From CAJJDF01 sp965657945 (GTDB lineage Bacteria; Bacteroidota; Bacteroidia; Flavobacteriales_D; CAJJDF01), in contig CBFHPW010000006.1 in NCBI GenBank assembly GCA_965657945.1, positions 34,475 through 98,474 on the forward strand: a stretch of 64,000 bases of DNA, written 5' to 3'. A program made the translations under genes and the position numbers. Of this stretch, positions 17,013 through 26,002 are shown piece by piece. Under the pieces are notes generated by a model. That model was given only the letters and a program-made list of their open reading frames with translations, had not been told where the DNA came from and made no database searches. Position 1 is the first letter of the stretch. Every line of letters begins with the position of its first letter.

Positions 17013-17546
17013 TTATTGCTTTTCTACTTGCATGTAATTCAATTCAACAGGAGTTTTCCTACCAAATATCTTTATCATGATTTTTAATTTCTTCTTTTCT
17101 TCGTTTACTTCTTCAATGATTCCATCAAATTTGTTGAAAGGACCATCGGTTACAGTGACACTTTCTCCTACCTGGAAATCGATCGTTGCTTGGTCTTCTA
17201 AATCAATAGAATCGTCTGCATGACCTAAAATTCTGTTTACTTCACTTTCTCTAAGAGCTGATGGATCTCCTCCTTTTTCAAGTCCGAGGAATCCCATTAC
17301 GTTTGGTATACTTTTAATTAAGTGCTTTACCTCTCCCTGAAGATTTGTTTGAACCATAATACAACCAGGCAACAAACTTTTTTCTTTTACAATCTTTTTT
17401 CCGTCTTTGATTTGAATGACTCTTTCCATTGGCACGATTACCTGACCAATGTAAGACGACATATTCAACCTTTCGATTTCAATATCCAAATACTCCTTAG
17501 ATTTCTTCTCTTTACCTGTTACGGTTTTCACTATATACCACTTCAT
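17013..17546 (-). CDS. nusG: Transcription termination/antitermination protein NusG
   Basis: 177 residues from ATG at 17546. A TTG at 17558 would add four residues and overlap secE, whereas the ATG places the gene four bases after the secE stop. The N-terminal NGN domain begins MKWYIVKTVTGKEKKS, and the C-terminal KOW domain includes GESVTVTDGPFNKFDGIIEEV. NusG binds RNA polymerase and couples transcription to ribosomes or Rho. Confidence 0.97.
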   Translation of the reverse strand: MKWYIVKTVTGKEKKSKEYLDIEIERLNMSSYIGQVIVPMERVIQIKDGKKIVKEKSLLPGCIMVQTNLQGEVKHLIKSIPNVMGFLGLEKGGDPSALRESEVNRILGHADDSIDLEDQATIDFQVGESVTVTDGPFNKFDGIIEEVNEEKKKLKIMIKIFGRKTPVELNYMQVEKQ

Positions 17547-17550
17547 AAGT

Positions 17551-17766
17551 TTATCCAATAAATTGGTAAATAAATCCTAACACACCTTTCCATCCTCCTA
17601 CGTTGATACCGAAAGTAAAATCCATTAACCAAACAAGAATAGAAACAATCGCAGATGCGATTAGTACAACAAACGAACTATTTTGAAGTTCTGACCAAGT
17701 TGGCCATGTTACTTTTTCGAATAGTTCAGAAACTACTTCTTGTATGTATGTTCTAATTTTAACCAT
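17551..17766 (-). CDS. secE: Preprotein translocase subunit SecE
   Basis: 71 residues with the conserved amphipathic helix (EVVSELFEKVTWPTWSELQNS) followed by one membrane segment (FVVLIASAIVSILVWLMDFTF). It stabilises SecY in the Sec translocon. This is the short single-helix form usual outside enterobacteria. It lies between tRNA-Trp and nusG. Confidence 0.96.
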   Translation of the reverse strand: MVKIRTYIQEVVSELFEKVTWPTWSELQNSSFVVLIASAIVSILVWLMDFTFGINVGGWKGVLGFIYQFIG

Positions 17767-17864
17767 TTCTTATTTGTTCAACTATTACTAGTTTGTTAAT
17801 TCAATTAAGCTTACCGATAAAACTTAACTAGGTATTAATTCCATGCAGAACTAACCTCTTTGAG

Positions 17865-17937
17865 CACGGGTGGAGAGACTCGAACTCCCGGCACCTGGTT
17901 TTGGAGACCAGTGCTCTACCAGCTGAGCTACACCCGT
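17865..17937 (-). tRNA. tRNA-Trp (anticodon CCA)
   Basis: A full cloverleaf: acceptor ACGGGTG pairs with CACCCGT, D-arm GCTCAGCTGGTAGAGC, anticodon loop CTCCAAA giving CCA, T-arm GGGAGTTCGAGTCTCTC, discriminator G. CCA is not encoded. It lies between tuf and secE, the usual place in Bacteroidota. Confidence 0.95.
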
Positions 17938-17946
17938 AAAAATAGC

Positions 17947-17980
17947 AAAACAATTCCAGCCTTAGAAAAGACTGGAATTG
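17947..17980 (-). terminator. Hairpin after tuf
   Basis: CAATTCCAG and CTGGAATTG form nine perfect pairs, extended inward by U-G, C-G and U-A pairs to a stem of about 13. The minus-strand tail is only TTTTGC, so termination may be partial and allow readthrough into tRNA-Trp and secE. Confidence 0.7.
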
Positions 17981-18004
17981 CTAACTATTGTATAAGTGTA
18001 ATTC

Positions 18005-19192
18005 TTAATCTAGAATCTCAGTAACTTGTCCTGCACCTACTGTTCTTCCACCTTCTCTGATTGCAAATCTAAGTCCTTTAGACATTGCAACTGGAACGAT
18101 CAAATCAACAGTAATTGTAACGTTATCACCAGGCATTACCATTTCTCTTCCTGCTTCTAGAGAAATTTCTCCAGTTACATCAGTAGTTCTCAAGTAAAAC
18201 TGAGGTCTGTATTTGTTTTGGAATGGAGTATGTCTTCCACCCTCTTCTTTTTTCAAAACATATATTTCAGCTTTGAATTTTTTGTGAGGCGTAATAGTTC
18301 CAGGTCTAGTAATAACCATTCCTCTTTTAATTGCAGATTTTTCTACCCCTCTCAATAAAAGTCCTACGTTATCTCCAGCTTCTCCTCTGTCCAATATTTT
18401 TCTAAACATTTCTACTCCAGTAACTGTAGATTTCAATGGAGTTTCAATCATTCCTGAAATTTCTACTTCGTCTCCTGAGTTAATTACTCCAGTTTCAATT
18501 CTTCCTGTAGCAACCGTTCCTCTTCCAGTAATTGAGAATACATCTTCCACTGGCATCAAGAAATCTTTGTCTACATCTCTTGGAGGCAATTCGATCCAAG
18601 TATCAACAGCTTCCATCAATTCGTTTACAGTAGCAACCCACTTCTCTTCTCCGTTAAGAGCTCCAAGTGCAGATCCAGCGATAACCGGTCCGTTGTCACC
18701 ATCATATTGATAGAAAGACAATAATTCTCTGATTTCCATTTCAACTAGTTCTAACAACTCTTCGTCATCAACCATATCCACTTTATTCATGAATACAACC
18801 ATTCTTGGAACACCTACTTGTCTTCCTAATAAGATGTGCTCTCTAGTTTGAGGCATAGGTCCGTCAGTTGCTGCAACTACCAAGATAGCTCCATCCATTT
18901 GAGCAGCTCCCGTTACCATGTTCTTCACGTAATCTGCGTGACCTGGACAATCAACGTGCGCGTAATGTCTGTTTGCTGTTTGATACTCAATGTGTGATGT
19001 GTTAATTGTAATCCCTCTTTCTTTTTCTTCAGGGGCATTATCAATTGAACTAAAATCTCTGTTCTCAGCTAATCCCTGAGATGCAAGCACACTAGAAATA
19101 GCGGCTGTTAAAGTAGTTTTTCCGTGATCTACGTGACCAATTGTACCGATATTAACGTGCGGTTTTGATCTGTCGAATGTTTCTTTAGCCAT
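18005..19192 (-). CDS. tuf: Elongation factor Tu
   Basis: 395 residues. It is the GTPase that delivers aminoacyl-tRNA to the ribosome. The G1 motif GHVDHGKTTL is at about 18-27, the G3 motif DCPGHADY at about 80, and NKVD (G4) at about 135, followed by the beta-barrel domains 2 and 3. It starts at ATG and is preceded by four tRNA genes, probably in the same transcript, with a hairpin after its stop. Confidence 0.99.
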   Translation of the reverse strand: MAKETFDRSKPHVNIGTIGHVDHGKTTLTAAISSVLASQGLAENRDFSSIDNAPEEKERGITINTSHIEYQTANRHYAHVDCPGHADYVKNMVTGAAQMDGAILVVAATDGPMPQTREHILLGRQVGVPRMVVFMNKVDMVDDEELLELVEMEIRELLSFYQYDGDNGPVIAGSALGALNGEEKWVATVNELMEAVDTWIELPPRDVDKDFLMPVEDVFSITGRGTVATGRIETGVINSGDEVEISGMIETPLKSTVTGVEMFRKILDRGEAGDNVGLLLRGVEKSAIKRGMVITRPGTITPHKKFKAEIYVLKKEEGGRHTPFQNKYRPQFYLRTTDVTGEISLEAGREMVMPGDNVTITVDLIVPVAMSKGLRFAIREGGRTVGAGQVTEILD

Positions 19193-19248
19193 GGCTATGT
19201 TGTTTTTTTGTTGTTATTATTTATTTATATTATAAGTCGTTTAATTAG

Positions 19249-19320
<72 letters not shown>

Positions 19321-19329
19321 AAAACAATG

Positions 19330-19402
19330 AGCGGGAGACGGGGCTCAAACCCGCGACCCTCAGCTTGGAAGGCTGACGCTCTATCAACTGAGCTACTCCC
19401 GC
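19330..19402 (-). tRNA. tRNA-Gly (anticodon TCC)
   Basis: Acceptor GCGGGAG pairs with CTCCCGC; anticodon stem TCAGC/GCTGA encloses CTTCCAA, giving TCC. T-arm GCGGGTTTGAGCCCCGT is present. CCA is not encoded. Confidence 0.95.
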
Positions 19403-19427
19403 TTATAATCTTACTAATTTATTCTTG

Positions 19428-19509
<82 letters not shown>

Positions 19510-19589
19510 AAATGAATTATATTTCAAAAAACTAAAAGTCTTAACTCGACTTCCTAACATGAAAAATCATGCTTAGTTTCAAACAAAAG

Positions 19590-19663
19590 AGCCGATAGAG
19601 GGACTCGAACCCACGACCTGCTGATTACAAATCAGCTGCTCTAGCCAGCTGAGCTATATCGGC
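19590..19663 (-). tRNA. tRNA-Thr (anticodon TGT)
   Basis: Acceptor GCCGATA pairs with TATCGGC; anticodon stem GCTGA/TCAGC encloses TTTGTAA, giving TGT. It is the promoter-proximal tRNA of the cluster. Confidence 0.95.
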
Positions 19664-19692
19664 TTTTATTCCCCTGAACGTTTTAGGGTTTG

Positions 19693-19723
19693 CAAATCTA
19701 GAAAAGATATTTTACTATTCAAA
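19693..19723 (-). promoter_or_regulatory. Promoter of the tRNA-tuf operon
   Basis: On the minus strand TTTG (19720-19723) and TAGATTTG (19693-19700) are separated by 19 bases, an excellent match to the Bacteroidota consensus. The predicted start is about 20 bases before the first tRNA. Confidence 0.7.
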
Positions 19724-19804
19724 CATTTTTAATAAAAATATTTACTTTTTTTCATCCCAACTTATTTATTGCTTTTTACAGCCTGAAAATAAGAGGTTTT
19801 TATA

Positions 19805-19834
19805 CAAAAAAGCCCTGCTTTTTTTAGCAGGGCT
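19805..19834 (-). terminator. Intrinsic terminator of hpf
   Basis: AGCCCTGCT and AGCAGGGCT form nine perfect pairs, followed on the minus strand by six T. It lies 20 bases past the hpf stop. Confidence 0.88.
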
Positions 19835-19853
19835 CGAAATTAATATTTTTTTA

Positions 19854-20141
19854 TTAATTCTTAGTTTTATGTTTATTAATTTGTCTTCTTAGAGCTTCTA
19901 TCGCCTCATCGGTCGCCTCCTCAAAGGTTTTACACTGTTTCTTTGCAAATAAATCTTTTCCCGGAATAGCAAGTTTTATTTCAGCCACCTTATTCTCTTT
20001 ATCAGCTGGTTCCAGTTTAAGAAATACATCCCCTCCTATTATCTTGTCGTAATATTGAGTTAACTTACCTAGTTTATCCTCTATAAACTTTACTAATTTT
20101 TGATCCGCGTCAAAATGAATTGACTGTACTTTAATTTCCAT
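19854..20141 (-). CDS. hpf: Ribosome hibernation-promoting factor, short form
   Basis: 95 residues of the HPF/YfiA (sigma-54 modulation protein) fold: IKVQSIHFDADQKLVKFIEDKLGKLTQYYDKI, then two beta strands with LKLEPADKENKVAEIKLAIPG and FEEATDEAIEALRRQINKHK. The short form lacks the C-terminal dimerisation domain of long HPF. It blocks the decoding site of idle ribosomes. It follows xerC by 24 bases and ends at its own terminator. Confidence 0.93.
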   Translation of the reverse strand: MEIKVQSIHFDADQKLVKFIEDKLGKLTQYYDKIIGGDVFLKLEPADKENKVAEIKLAIPGKDLFAKKQCKTFEEATDEAIEALRRQINKHKTKN

Positions 20142-20165
20142 AATTCTTGTTGTTTAAGGTTAATA

Positions 20166-21062
20166 CTAATTTTCTTTAGGATGAAATTTCTTGTAAGCAT
20201 CCTTTAATCTTTCTATTGAGTTGTGAGTGTACACCTGAGTAGCTGTCAGATTTGCATGACCTAAAATTTCCTTAATTGTTTGGAGCTGTGCTCCGTTATT
20301 CAGCATATTGGTAGCGAAAGAATGCCTCATGGTATGAGGACTGCGTTTACTCTCATTTGTTACTAATCCAAGATAGTGATTTACCGTTCGATAAACAAAC
20401 TTTTCATACAGTTTATTCCCTTTGTTTGTGACTAACAAAAATTCATGGTCACAACTCCCAAACTCTTCTTTTTTGCTCTGTTTATAAAGTTTCAACAACT
20501 CTATTAATCTTTGAGTCAATGGAACCAATCTTTCCTTATTTCCTTTACCTAATACTTTCAATTTGTTAGAAAAGATATCCACCTCTTTAATATGAATTAA
20601 TTCTGATAACCTTATACCTGTTCCGTAGAATAGCTCTAGCATTAAAATATCCCTAATTCCATAAAAAGTGTTTTGAAAGATTTCGAGCTGAAACAATTCT
20701 TCGAGTTTGTTTTGTTCAAAATAAACTGGCAATCTTTTCGATTGTTTTGGAGAGACAATACTATTCATTGGCGTAGAAATGATAACCCCTTGAATCATAA
20801 GGTATTTATAGAGAGTCTTTAAAGTAGAGATTTTTCTATTAATAGAACGGGCAGAAATACCACTTTCTTTTAGTTCTGCAATCCACGCTCTAATTTCGTT
20901 GTGTGTTGCGTCACCAAAACTTTCTGTCCGAAAAGTAGACTGAAGAAAATCTTGAAACTGATTTAAATCGCTTAAATAAGAGGTTACAGTATGGACAGAA
21001 AGCCTTCGCTCATTTTGAACATAACTCTTAAAATTGACCATTTGAGTTTCAAAGGAATTCAT
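20166..21062 (-). CDS. xerC: Tyrosine recombinase XerC
   Basis: 298 residues, family length. The N-terminal SAM-like core-binding domain covers about 1-90. The catalytic residues are all present: Arg151 (GTGIRLSEL), Lys173, His243 and Arg246 (HTMRH), His269 (LGHA) and nucleophile Tyr278. It resolves chromosome dimers at dif. Its position next to hpf and the tRNA-tuf block is common in Flavobacteriales and argues for the housekeeping enzyme, not a mobile integrase. XerC versus XerD cannot be settled from sequence alone. Confidence 0.9.
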   Translation of the reverse strand: MNSFETQMVNFKSYVQNERRLSVHTVTSYLSDLNQFQDFLQSTFRTESFGDATHNEIRAWIAELKESGISARSINRKISTLKTLYKYLMIQGVIISTPMNSIVSPKQSKRLPVYFEQNKLEELFQLEIFQNTFYGIRDILMLELFYGTGIRLSELIHIKEVDIFSNKLKVLGKGNKERLVPLTQRLIELLKLYKQSKKEEFGSCDHEFLLVTNKGNKLYEKFVYRTVNHYLGLVTNESKRSPHTMRHSFATNMLNNGAQLQTIKEILGHANLTATQVYTHNSIERLKDAYKKFHPKEN

Positions 21063-21259
21063 ATTCTTTCATTTCTTTTATTGAATTTACGAAAATCTAC
21101 TTCAAAACAAAAACTTATTTTAAATTCAAAAAACCAACACAAACCATTCTTTAATTGTCATTGTAAATTTTATAAAATATTGTTTCATATAGTTTTAAAA
21201 CAATAAAACAAACAATTACTTTAATTGTAAAATTAGAAGGTAATTAAAGATTTGAAAAT

Positions 21260-21291
21260 AAAAAAAGCCTCGTTTCAAACAGAAACAAGGC
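21260..21291 (-). terminator. Intrinsic terminator of dnaK
   Basis: On the minus strand GCCTTGTTTC pairs with GAAACGAGGC (one U-G) around TGTTT, followed by seven T, 25 bases past the dnaK stop. Confidence 0.85.
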
Positions 21292-21316
21292 TTTGACTCA
21301 TTAATAATTAGTTTTC

Positions 21317-23212
21317 TTATTTGTCTTCAGACACTTCTTCGAAATCTACATCAGTAACTTCTTCGTCACCTTCTGAACTAGCTTCTGCTCCTTCTTGAGC
21401 GCCTGCTTCATCTTGGGCAGCATACATTTCCTGGCTAGCAGCCTGGAAGGTAGTTGTTACTTTTTCAATTCCAGCTTTCATCGCAGCCAAATCTTTTGAT
21501 TCGTGTGCTGTTTTTAATTCTGCTAACGCTTCTTCAATTGGCGCTTTTTTATCTGCTGGAATTTTGTCTCCGTACTCCTCAAGTTGCTTTTCAGTTTGGA
21601 AAATCAAACTATCTGCCTGGTTTACAGTTTCAGCTTCTTCCATTTTAGCTTTATCGGCATCCGCATTTGCTTCTGCTTCTTCCTTCATTTTTTGAATTTC
21701 TTCATCGCTTAAACCTGAGGAAGCTTCAATTCGGATGTTCTGCTCTTTTCCTGTTGCCTTGTCTTTAGCAGAAACATTGATAATTCCGTTTGCATCGATA
21801 TCAAAAATAACCTCAATTTGCGGCTCTCCTCTTCTTGCTGGCGGGATGTCTGTCAATTGAAATCTACCTAATGTTCTGTTGTCGGCTGCCATCGGTCTTT
21901 CTCCTTGCAATACATGGATATCCACTGCTGGCTGGTTATCGGCAGCTGTAGAAAAGACTTGAGATTTTTTAGTTGGGATAGTTGTGTTTGCATCAATCAA
22001 CCTTGTCAAGACCCCACCCATTGTTTCAATTCCTAAAGAAAGTGGAGTTACATCTAACAACAGAACATCTTTTACTTCTCCTGTTAACACACCACCTTGA
22101 ATCGCAGCTCCTACAGCAACAACCTCATCAGGATTCACTCCTTTAGATGGTTCTTTTCCGAAATATTTTTTCACTGCATCCTGTACAGCTGGTATTCTTG
22201 TAGAACCTCCTACCAAAATAATTTCATCAATGTCACTAGCAGATAGTCCTGCAGATTTCATTGCAGTCACACAAGGTTCGATTGTTCTTTTTACCAAATC
22301 ATCAATTAACTGCTCAAATTTAGCTCTAGACAAAGTTCTTACCAAGTGTTTTGGTATTCCGTCTACTGGCATGATGTAGGGCAAGTTTATTTCAGATGAA
22401 GTGGTGCTTGACAATTCAATTTTTGCCTTTTCTGCTGCCTCTTTCAATCTTTGCAATGCCATTGGGTCATCTCTTAAATCAATCCCTTCGTCATTCTTGA
22501 ATTCATCTGCCAACCAGTCGATGATTTTTTGATCTACATCGTCTCCTCCAAGGTGGGTATCCCCATCTGTAGAGAGTACTTCAAATACTCCATCTCCCAG
22601 TTCCAAAATAGAAACGTCATGTGTTCCTCCTCCGAAATCGAAAACAACAACTTTCTGGTCTGTGTTCTTTTTGTCCAATCCGTATGCTAATGCTGCGGCA
22701 GTTGGCTCATTAATAATTCTTTTGATTGTTAATCCTGCAATTTCACCTGCTTCTTTGGTAGCTTGTCTTTGTGCATCATTAAAGTATGCCGGAACTGTAA
22801 CCACTGCCTCTGACACTGAAGTACCCAAGTAATCCTCTGCAGTTTTTTTCATTTTTTGAAGAATCATTGCTGAAATTTCTTGTGGAGTGTACAACCTGTC
22901 GTCAATTTTAACTCTTGGTGTATTGTTGTCTCCTTTAACTACGTTGTAAGGAACTCTTTTTACTTCTTTGCTTGACTCATCAAAGCTATTTCCCATAAAT
23001 CTCTTGATAGAGAAAATAGTTTTTGTTGGGTTTGTGATAGCTTGCCTTTTTGCAGGATCCCCTACTTTTCTTTCTCCTCCATCAACAAAAGCTACAACAG
23101 AAGGTGTTGTTCTTTTTCCTTCGCTATTAGGAATTACAACTGGCTCATTTCCTTCCATTACAGAAACACATGAATTGGTTGTTCCTAAATCTATTCCTAT
23201 TATTTTACTCAT
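21317..23212 (-). CDS. dnaK: Molecular chaperone DnaK (Hsp70)
   Basis: 631 residues. The ATPase domain starts IIGIDLGTTNSCVSVMEG and holds the phosphate-2 motif VFDFGGGTHDVSIL and IILVGGSTRIPAVQ; the substrate-binding domain and a charged C-terminal lid ending VTDVDFEEVSEDK follow. DnaK folds proteins together with DnaJ and GrpE, neither of which is in this window. The gene is monocistronic by layout. Its upstream region has a sigma-54-like promoter and two inverted repeats, unlike the vegetative promoters elsewhere in the window. Confidence 0.99.
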   Translation of the reverse strand: MSKIIGIDLGTTNSCVSVMEGNEPVVIPNSEGKRTTPSVVAFVDGGERKVGDPAKRQAITNPTKTIFSIKRFMGNSFDESSKEVKRVPYNVVKGDNNTPRVKIDDRLYTPQEISAMILQKMKKTAEDYLGTSVSEAVVTVPAYFNDAQRQATKEAGEIAGLTIKRIINEPTAAALAYGLDKKNTDQKVVVFDFGGGTHDVSILELGDGVFEVLSTDGDTHLGGDDVDQKIIDWLADEFKNDEGIDLRDDPMALQRLKEAAEKAKIELSSTTSSEINLPYIMPVDGIPKHLVRTLSRAKFEQLIDDLVKRTIEPCVTAMKSAGLSASDIDEIILVGGSTRIPAVQDAVKKYFGKEPSKGVNPDEVVAVGAAIQGGVLTGEVKDVLLLDVTPLSLGIETMGGVLTRLIDANTTIPTKKSQVFSTAADNQPAVDIHVLQGERPMAADNRTLGRFQLTDIPPARRGEPQIEVIFDIDANGIINVSAKDKATGKEQNIRIEASSGLSDEEIQKMKEEAEANADADKAKMEEAETVNQADSLIFQTEKQLEEYGDKIPADKKAPIEEALAELKTAHESKDLAAMKAGIEKVTTTFQAASQEMYAAQDEAGAQEGAEASSEGDEEVTDVDFEEVSEDK

Positions 23213-23255
23213 AATTTTTATGTATTGTTTTTTTATTAAAAATTCAATATCGACT

Positions 23256-23272
23256 ATTCAATGATTGTGCCA
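23256..23272 (-). promoter_or_regulatory. Sigma-54-like promoter of dnaK
   Basis: The minus strand reads TGGCAC, five bases, TTGAA. This matches the sigma-54 consensus TGGCAC-N5-TTGC(A/T) except for A instead of C in the -12 element. It would start transcription about 33 bases before the dnaK ATG. No TAnnTTTG element was found at a suitable distance. Confidence 0.5.
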
Positions 23273-23284
23273 CTGGTTCTTTCG

Positions 23285-23331
23285 TGTCAGTTTTATGACA
23301 TTGCAATACAGAATACAGTGTCAGAAAGACA
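23285..23331 (-). promoter_or_regulatory. Two TGTC/GACA dyads upstream of the dnaK promoter
   Basis: TGTCAGTTTTATGACA (23285-23300) and TGTCAGAAAGACA (23319-23331) are inverted repeats. Both begin with the same GTGTCAG heptamer, 34 bases apart, about three helical turns. A further half-site TGACAC lies at 23369-23374. Their position upstream of a -24/-12 element fits enhancer sites for a sigma-54 activator. Confidence 0.45.
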
Positions 23332-23379
23332 GAATGGCAGAAAGTGAAGTAAAATTCTTGAATAAGTTTGACACTAAAA

Positions 23380-24408
23380 TTAAGAATTCACTGTCCAGGT
23401 AGTCAATCCCTGCATACAAAACTCATAACTCTGAACATATCCACCACATTCATTCAAAGTCTTGATTACATTTTGTCTGTTCGACTCTTCGGAATAAAAA
23501 ATCATAAAACCTCCTCCTCCTGCACCTGAGATTTTTCCACCAGTAGCACCAGCTTGTATGGTTGCACTATAAATATCATCAATGAATTGATTGGAAATAC
23601 CTGCAGCCATTTTCTTTTTATTTTCCCAGCTAAAAGCCAAAATCTCTCCCACTTTTTTAAGTTCACCAGAAAGTAATGCCCTTTTCATAAAGAATGCTTG
23701 ATCTTTAACAATTTTCATTGCCTCAATAGGAATTTCTTTGTTTTGGCGAGCATTGTTCGATTGAGTTTCTATTATCTTGGCAGACTCTCTACTTGTTTTT
23801 GAGTAGTACAAAATAAGGTTGTACTGAAGTTCATTCAATACTTCATTTTTTATATTTAAAGGCTTTACAATTACAGAGTTATCTTTGTAAAATTCCATAA
23901 AATTAACCCCTCCGAAAGTTGCAGCATATTGATCTTGCTTTCCTCCAGCCATTCCCAAGTCATTCCTCTCTATTTCAAAGGCAAGCTGAGCGATGTCATA
24001 TTCACCCAAAGGCAACTTGAACCATTCTACAAATGCGCCCAATACAGAAACAACCAAAGTAGAGGACGTTCCCAACCCAGATCCAGAAGACACATCCATC
24101 GAGGTGTTCATTTCAAATGACAAGTTGGTTTTTCCAAATTGTTTTACAATTCTGTTATACACTCCCACCTGTAAATCCAAAATTCCATTTGTCGGTAATA
24201 CATCCGAAGAATCAAAAATTAATTCCTCCTCCCTATCAGGAGCTCTAAATATTATCTTTCCATCAGTGCGAGGGATAATTGTGGTGTAGGCATACAAATT
24301 AATTGAAGCATTGAGAGTAGCACCTCCATAATTATCAGAAAAAGGGCTGACATCACTTCCTCCTCCGGCTAATCCGATTCTAAACGGGGCTTTACTTCTG
24401 TACTTCAC
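23380..24408 (-). CDS. hddA: GHMP-family sugar kinase, D-glycero-alpha-D-manno-heptose 7-phosphate kinase-like
   Basis: 342 residues from GTG, the only start available because the stop of the upstream gene is in frame ten bases earlier. The N-terminus RSKAPFRIGLAGGGSDVSPFSDNYGGATLNASIN is typical of HddA-type kinases. The ATP loop GSGLGTSSTL lies near residues 110-120 and the C-terminal GHMP motif GGKISGAGGGGFMIFY near 295-310. HddA phosphorylates heptose 7-phosphate at C1 for GDP-heptose synthesis. The partner genes gmhA and hddC are not here, so another sugar substrate is possible. It probably shares a transcript with the glycosyltransferase upstream. Confidence 0.8.
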   Translation of the reverse strand: MKYRSKAPFRIGLAGGGSDVSPFSDNYGGATLNASINLYAYTTIIPRTDGKIIFRAPDREEELIFDSSDVLPTNGILDLQVGVYNRIVKQFGKTNLSFEMNTSMDVSSGSGLGTSSTLVVSVLGAFVEWFKLPLGEYDIAQLAFEIERNDLGMAGGKQDQYAATFGGVNFMEFYKDNSVIVKPLNIKNEVLNELQYNLILYYSKTSRESAKIIETQSNNARQNKEIPIEAMKIVKDQAFFMKRALLSGELKKVGEILAFSWENKKKMAAGISNQFIDDIYSATIQAGATGGKISGAGGGGFMIFYSEESNRQNVIKTLNECGGYVQSYEFCMQGLTTWTVNS

Positions 24409-24417
24409 TGGTTTGCT

Positions 24418-25371
24418 TTATATTTCTTTTTCTACGGCATAATTATTCCTGATTGGAGAGTTACGACCAATTAACTCAGCTATGAAGCCAGCCAAAAATA
24501 GCTGTGTACCCACAATCATCGAAAAAAGCGCAATGTGAAACCACGTATTGTCTGCCAACAGGGTTGCTCCTTTATTGATAAACAACTTATCTATTCCCAA
24601 CCAAAAGGTAAGTCCAAATCCAAGAATAAAGAACAAGGTTCCAATCAATCCAAAAAAGTGCATTGGCTTTTTTCCGAAACGAGTAATGAACGTGATTGTA
24701 AATAAATCCAAGAACCCATTTACAAATCTATTCAACCCAAATTTCGAAACCCCGTATTTACGTTCTTGGTGTTGAACTACTTTCTCTCCTATCTTATCGA
24801 ACCCGGCTCCTTTTGCAATTACAGGTATGTAACGATGCATTTCTCCAAAAATCTCTATCGAGCGCACCACATCTCCCTTGTATGCTTTAAGCCCACAGTT
24901 CATGTCGTGCAATTTTATTCCACTAAAAACACGTGTTACGCCATTGTATAATTTTGTTGGAATTGTTTTCGACAAAGGATCATGCCTTTCCTTTTTCCAA
25001 CCCGACACAATGTCAAAATCTTCTTTGGTAACCATTCTATACAGTTCTGGAATTTCATCTGGACTGTCCTGCAAATCTGCATCCATAGTAATGACAACAG
25101 CTCCTTTTGTAGAAGCAAATCCAGTATTCAAGGCCGCGGATTTTCCGTAATTTCTTCTGAACTTAATTCCTTTGACGAAAGCATAACTATTCTTAAGCTC
25201 CTCGACAATTTCCCAAGATCTATCTTTACTTCCATCATCAATCAATATAACTTCAAAAGAATAATTCTCCTTCTTACACACCTTGTCAATCCATGATATT
25301 AATTCCGGCAAAGACTCTTCCTCGTTATACAAAGGAACTACGATAGATAAATCCAAATTTGTTGTTTCCAA
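24418..25371 (-). CDS. Family 2 glycosyltransferase with C-terminal membrane helices (dolichyl-phosphate mannosyltransferase/GtrB-like)
   Basis: 317 residues from TTG at 25371; an in-frame stop lies 19 bases upstream and no ATG precedes the domain. The GT-A domain (about 8-230) contains LSIVVPLYNEEESL, the DADLQDSPDEIPELY metal/nucleotide motif, and MNCGLKAYKGDVV. Two membrane helices follow (about 233-255 and 268-290). Such enzymes move a sugar from a nucleotide to a lipid carrier, usually polyprenyl phosphate, at the inner membrane. It lies nine bases before the heptose kinase gene, which suggests a shared glycan pathway. Confidence 0.88.
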   Translation of the reverse strand: METTNLDLSIVVPLYNEEESLPELISWIDKVCKKENYSFEVILIDDGSKDRSWEIVEELKNSYAFVKGIKFRRNYGKSAALNTGFASTKGAVVITMDADLQDSPDEIPELYRMVTKEDFDIVSGWKKERHDPLSKTIPTKLYNGVTRVFSGIKLHDMNCGLKAYKGDVVRSIEIFGEMHRYIPVIAKGAGFDKIGEKVVQHQERKYGVSKFGLNRFVNGFLDLFTITFITRFGKKPMHFFGLIGTLFFILGFGLTFWLGIDKLFINKGATLLADNTWFHIALFSMIVGTQLFLAGFIAELIGRNSPIRNNYAVEKEI

Positions 25372-25389
25372 TACTTTTGCTTTTAAAAT

Positions 25390-25968
25390 TTATTTCTTCA
25401 AACCATTTGCGAATTGCTCTATAAGACTTTCGATATTTTTATCGGTTTTGAACACAGATGAATCCATCTCTTCAATTGTCTTTATAGCCTGATCTACCTC
25501 TATACTTTCAATGAATTCATTTATTCCCTCGCTACTGATATCTATTCCCTCTCCCACTTTTTCTAATATCCCGTTAACATCTATTCCTTTAAATTTATCC
25601 AATAAATTATCCAGGGCATTCACGGCCGATGACTGAATATCTACTTTCCATTCTCCATTCTCTTTAATTAGCGATAAGGGCATGGGTTTTAAATTTCCTT
25701 CTGTAAAACAATCGCAATTGCTTATTTCATTGTCGGTCACACAATCAACAGCTGTTATTTCTTCATTATCGATTGTTAAATTTAAGTTTTCTCCCACTAA
25801 ATCTATCATAGATTTAGATTTTTCGGTCACTAATAACCTCGCCTTTTCTCCCTCACTATTTTGAATTGCTGTGAAAAATTCTTTTGCTACACTCTCAGGT
25901 GAGTTTGGGTTGGAACAGGCAAAAAATAGTCCTAAAAATAAAAATTTGATGTTTTTTAATAGCGCCAT
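25390..25968 (-). CDS. Predicted lipoprotein, DUF4878-like
   Basis: 192 residues with a lipobox (FFACSN, Cys at about 18). The N-terminal part, SPESVAKEFFTAIQNSEGEKARLLVTEKS ... NGEWKVDIQSS, follows the pattern of DUF4878/NTF2-like lipoproteins: a helix that starts 'P..v...F..al...d...a' and a strand with 'W.v'. The C-terminal half is Ile/Glu-rich helix with no recognised motif. It ends 18 bases before the glycosyltransferase start and may be the first gene of that operon. Function unknown. Confidence 0.65.
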   Translation of the reverse strand: MALLKNIKFLFLGLFFACSNPNSPESVAKEFFTAIQNSEGEKARLLVTEKSKSMIDLVGENLNLTIDNEEITAVDCVTDNEISNCDCFTEGNLKPMPLSLIKENGEWKVDIQSSAVNALDNLLDKFKGIDVNGILEKVGEGIDISSEGINEFIESIEVDQAIKTIEEMDSSVFKTDKNIESLIEQFANGLKK

Positions 25969-26002
25969 AAAATCATTATATGTTTATAAAAAATGAAGTT
26001 AC

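Noticed and set aside
20166..21062. Tyrosine recombinase next to tRNA genes, considered as integrase of a mobile island
   Set aside because: No attachment-site duplication or phage/plasmid genes are visible, neighbours are housekeeping, and length and motifs fit XerC.
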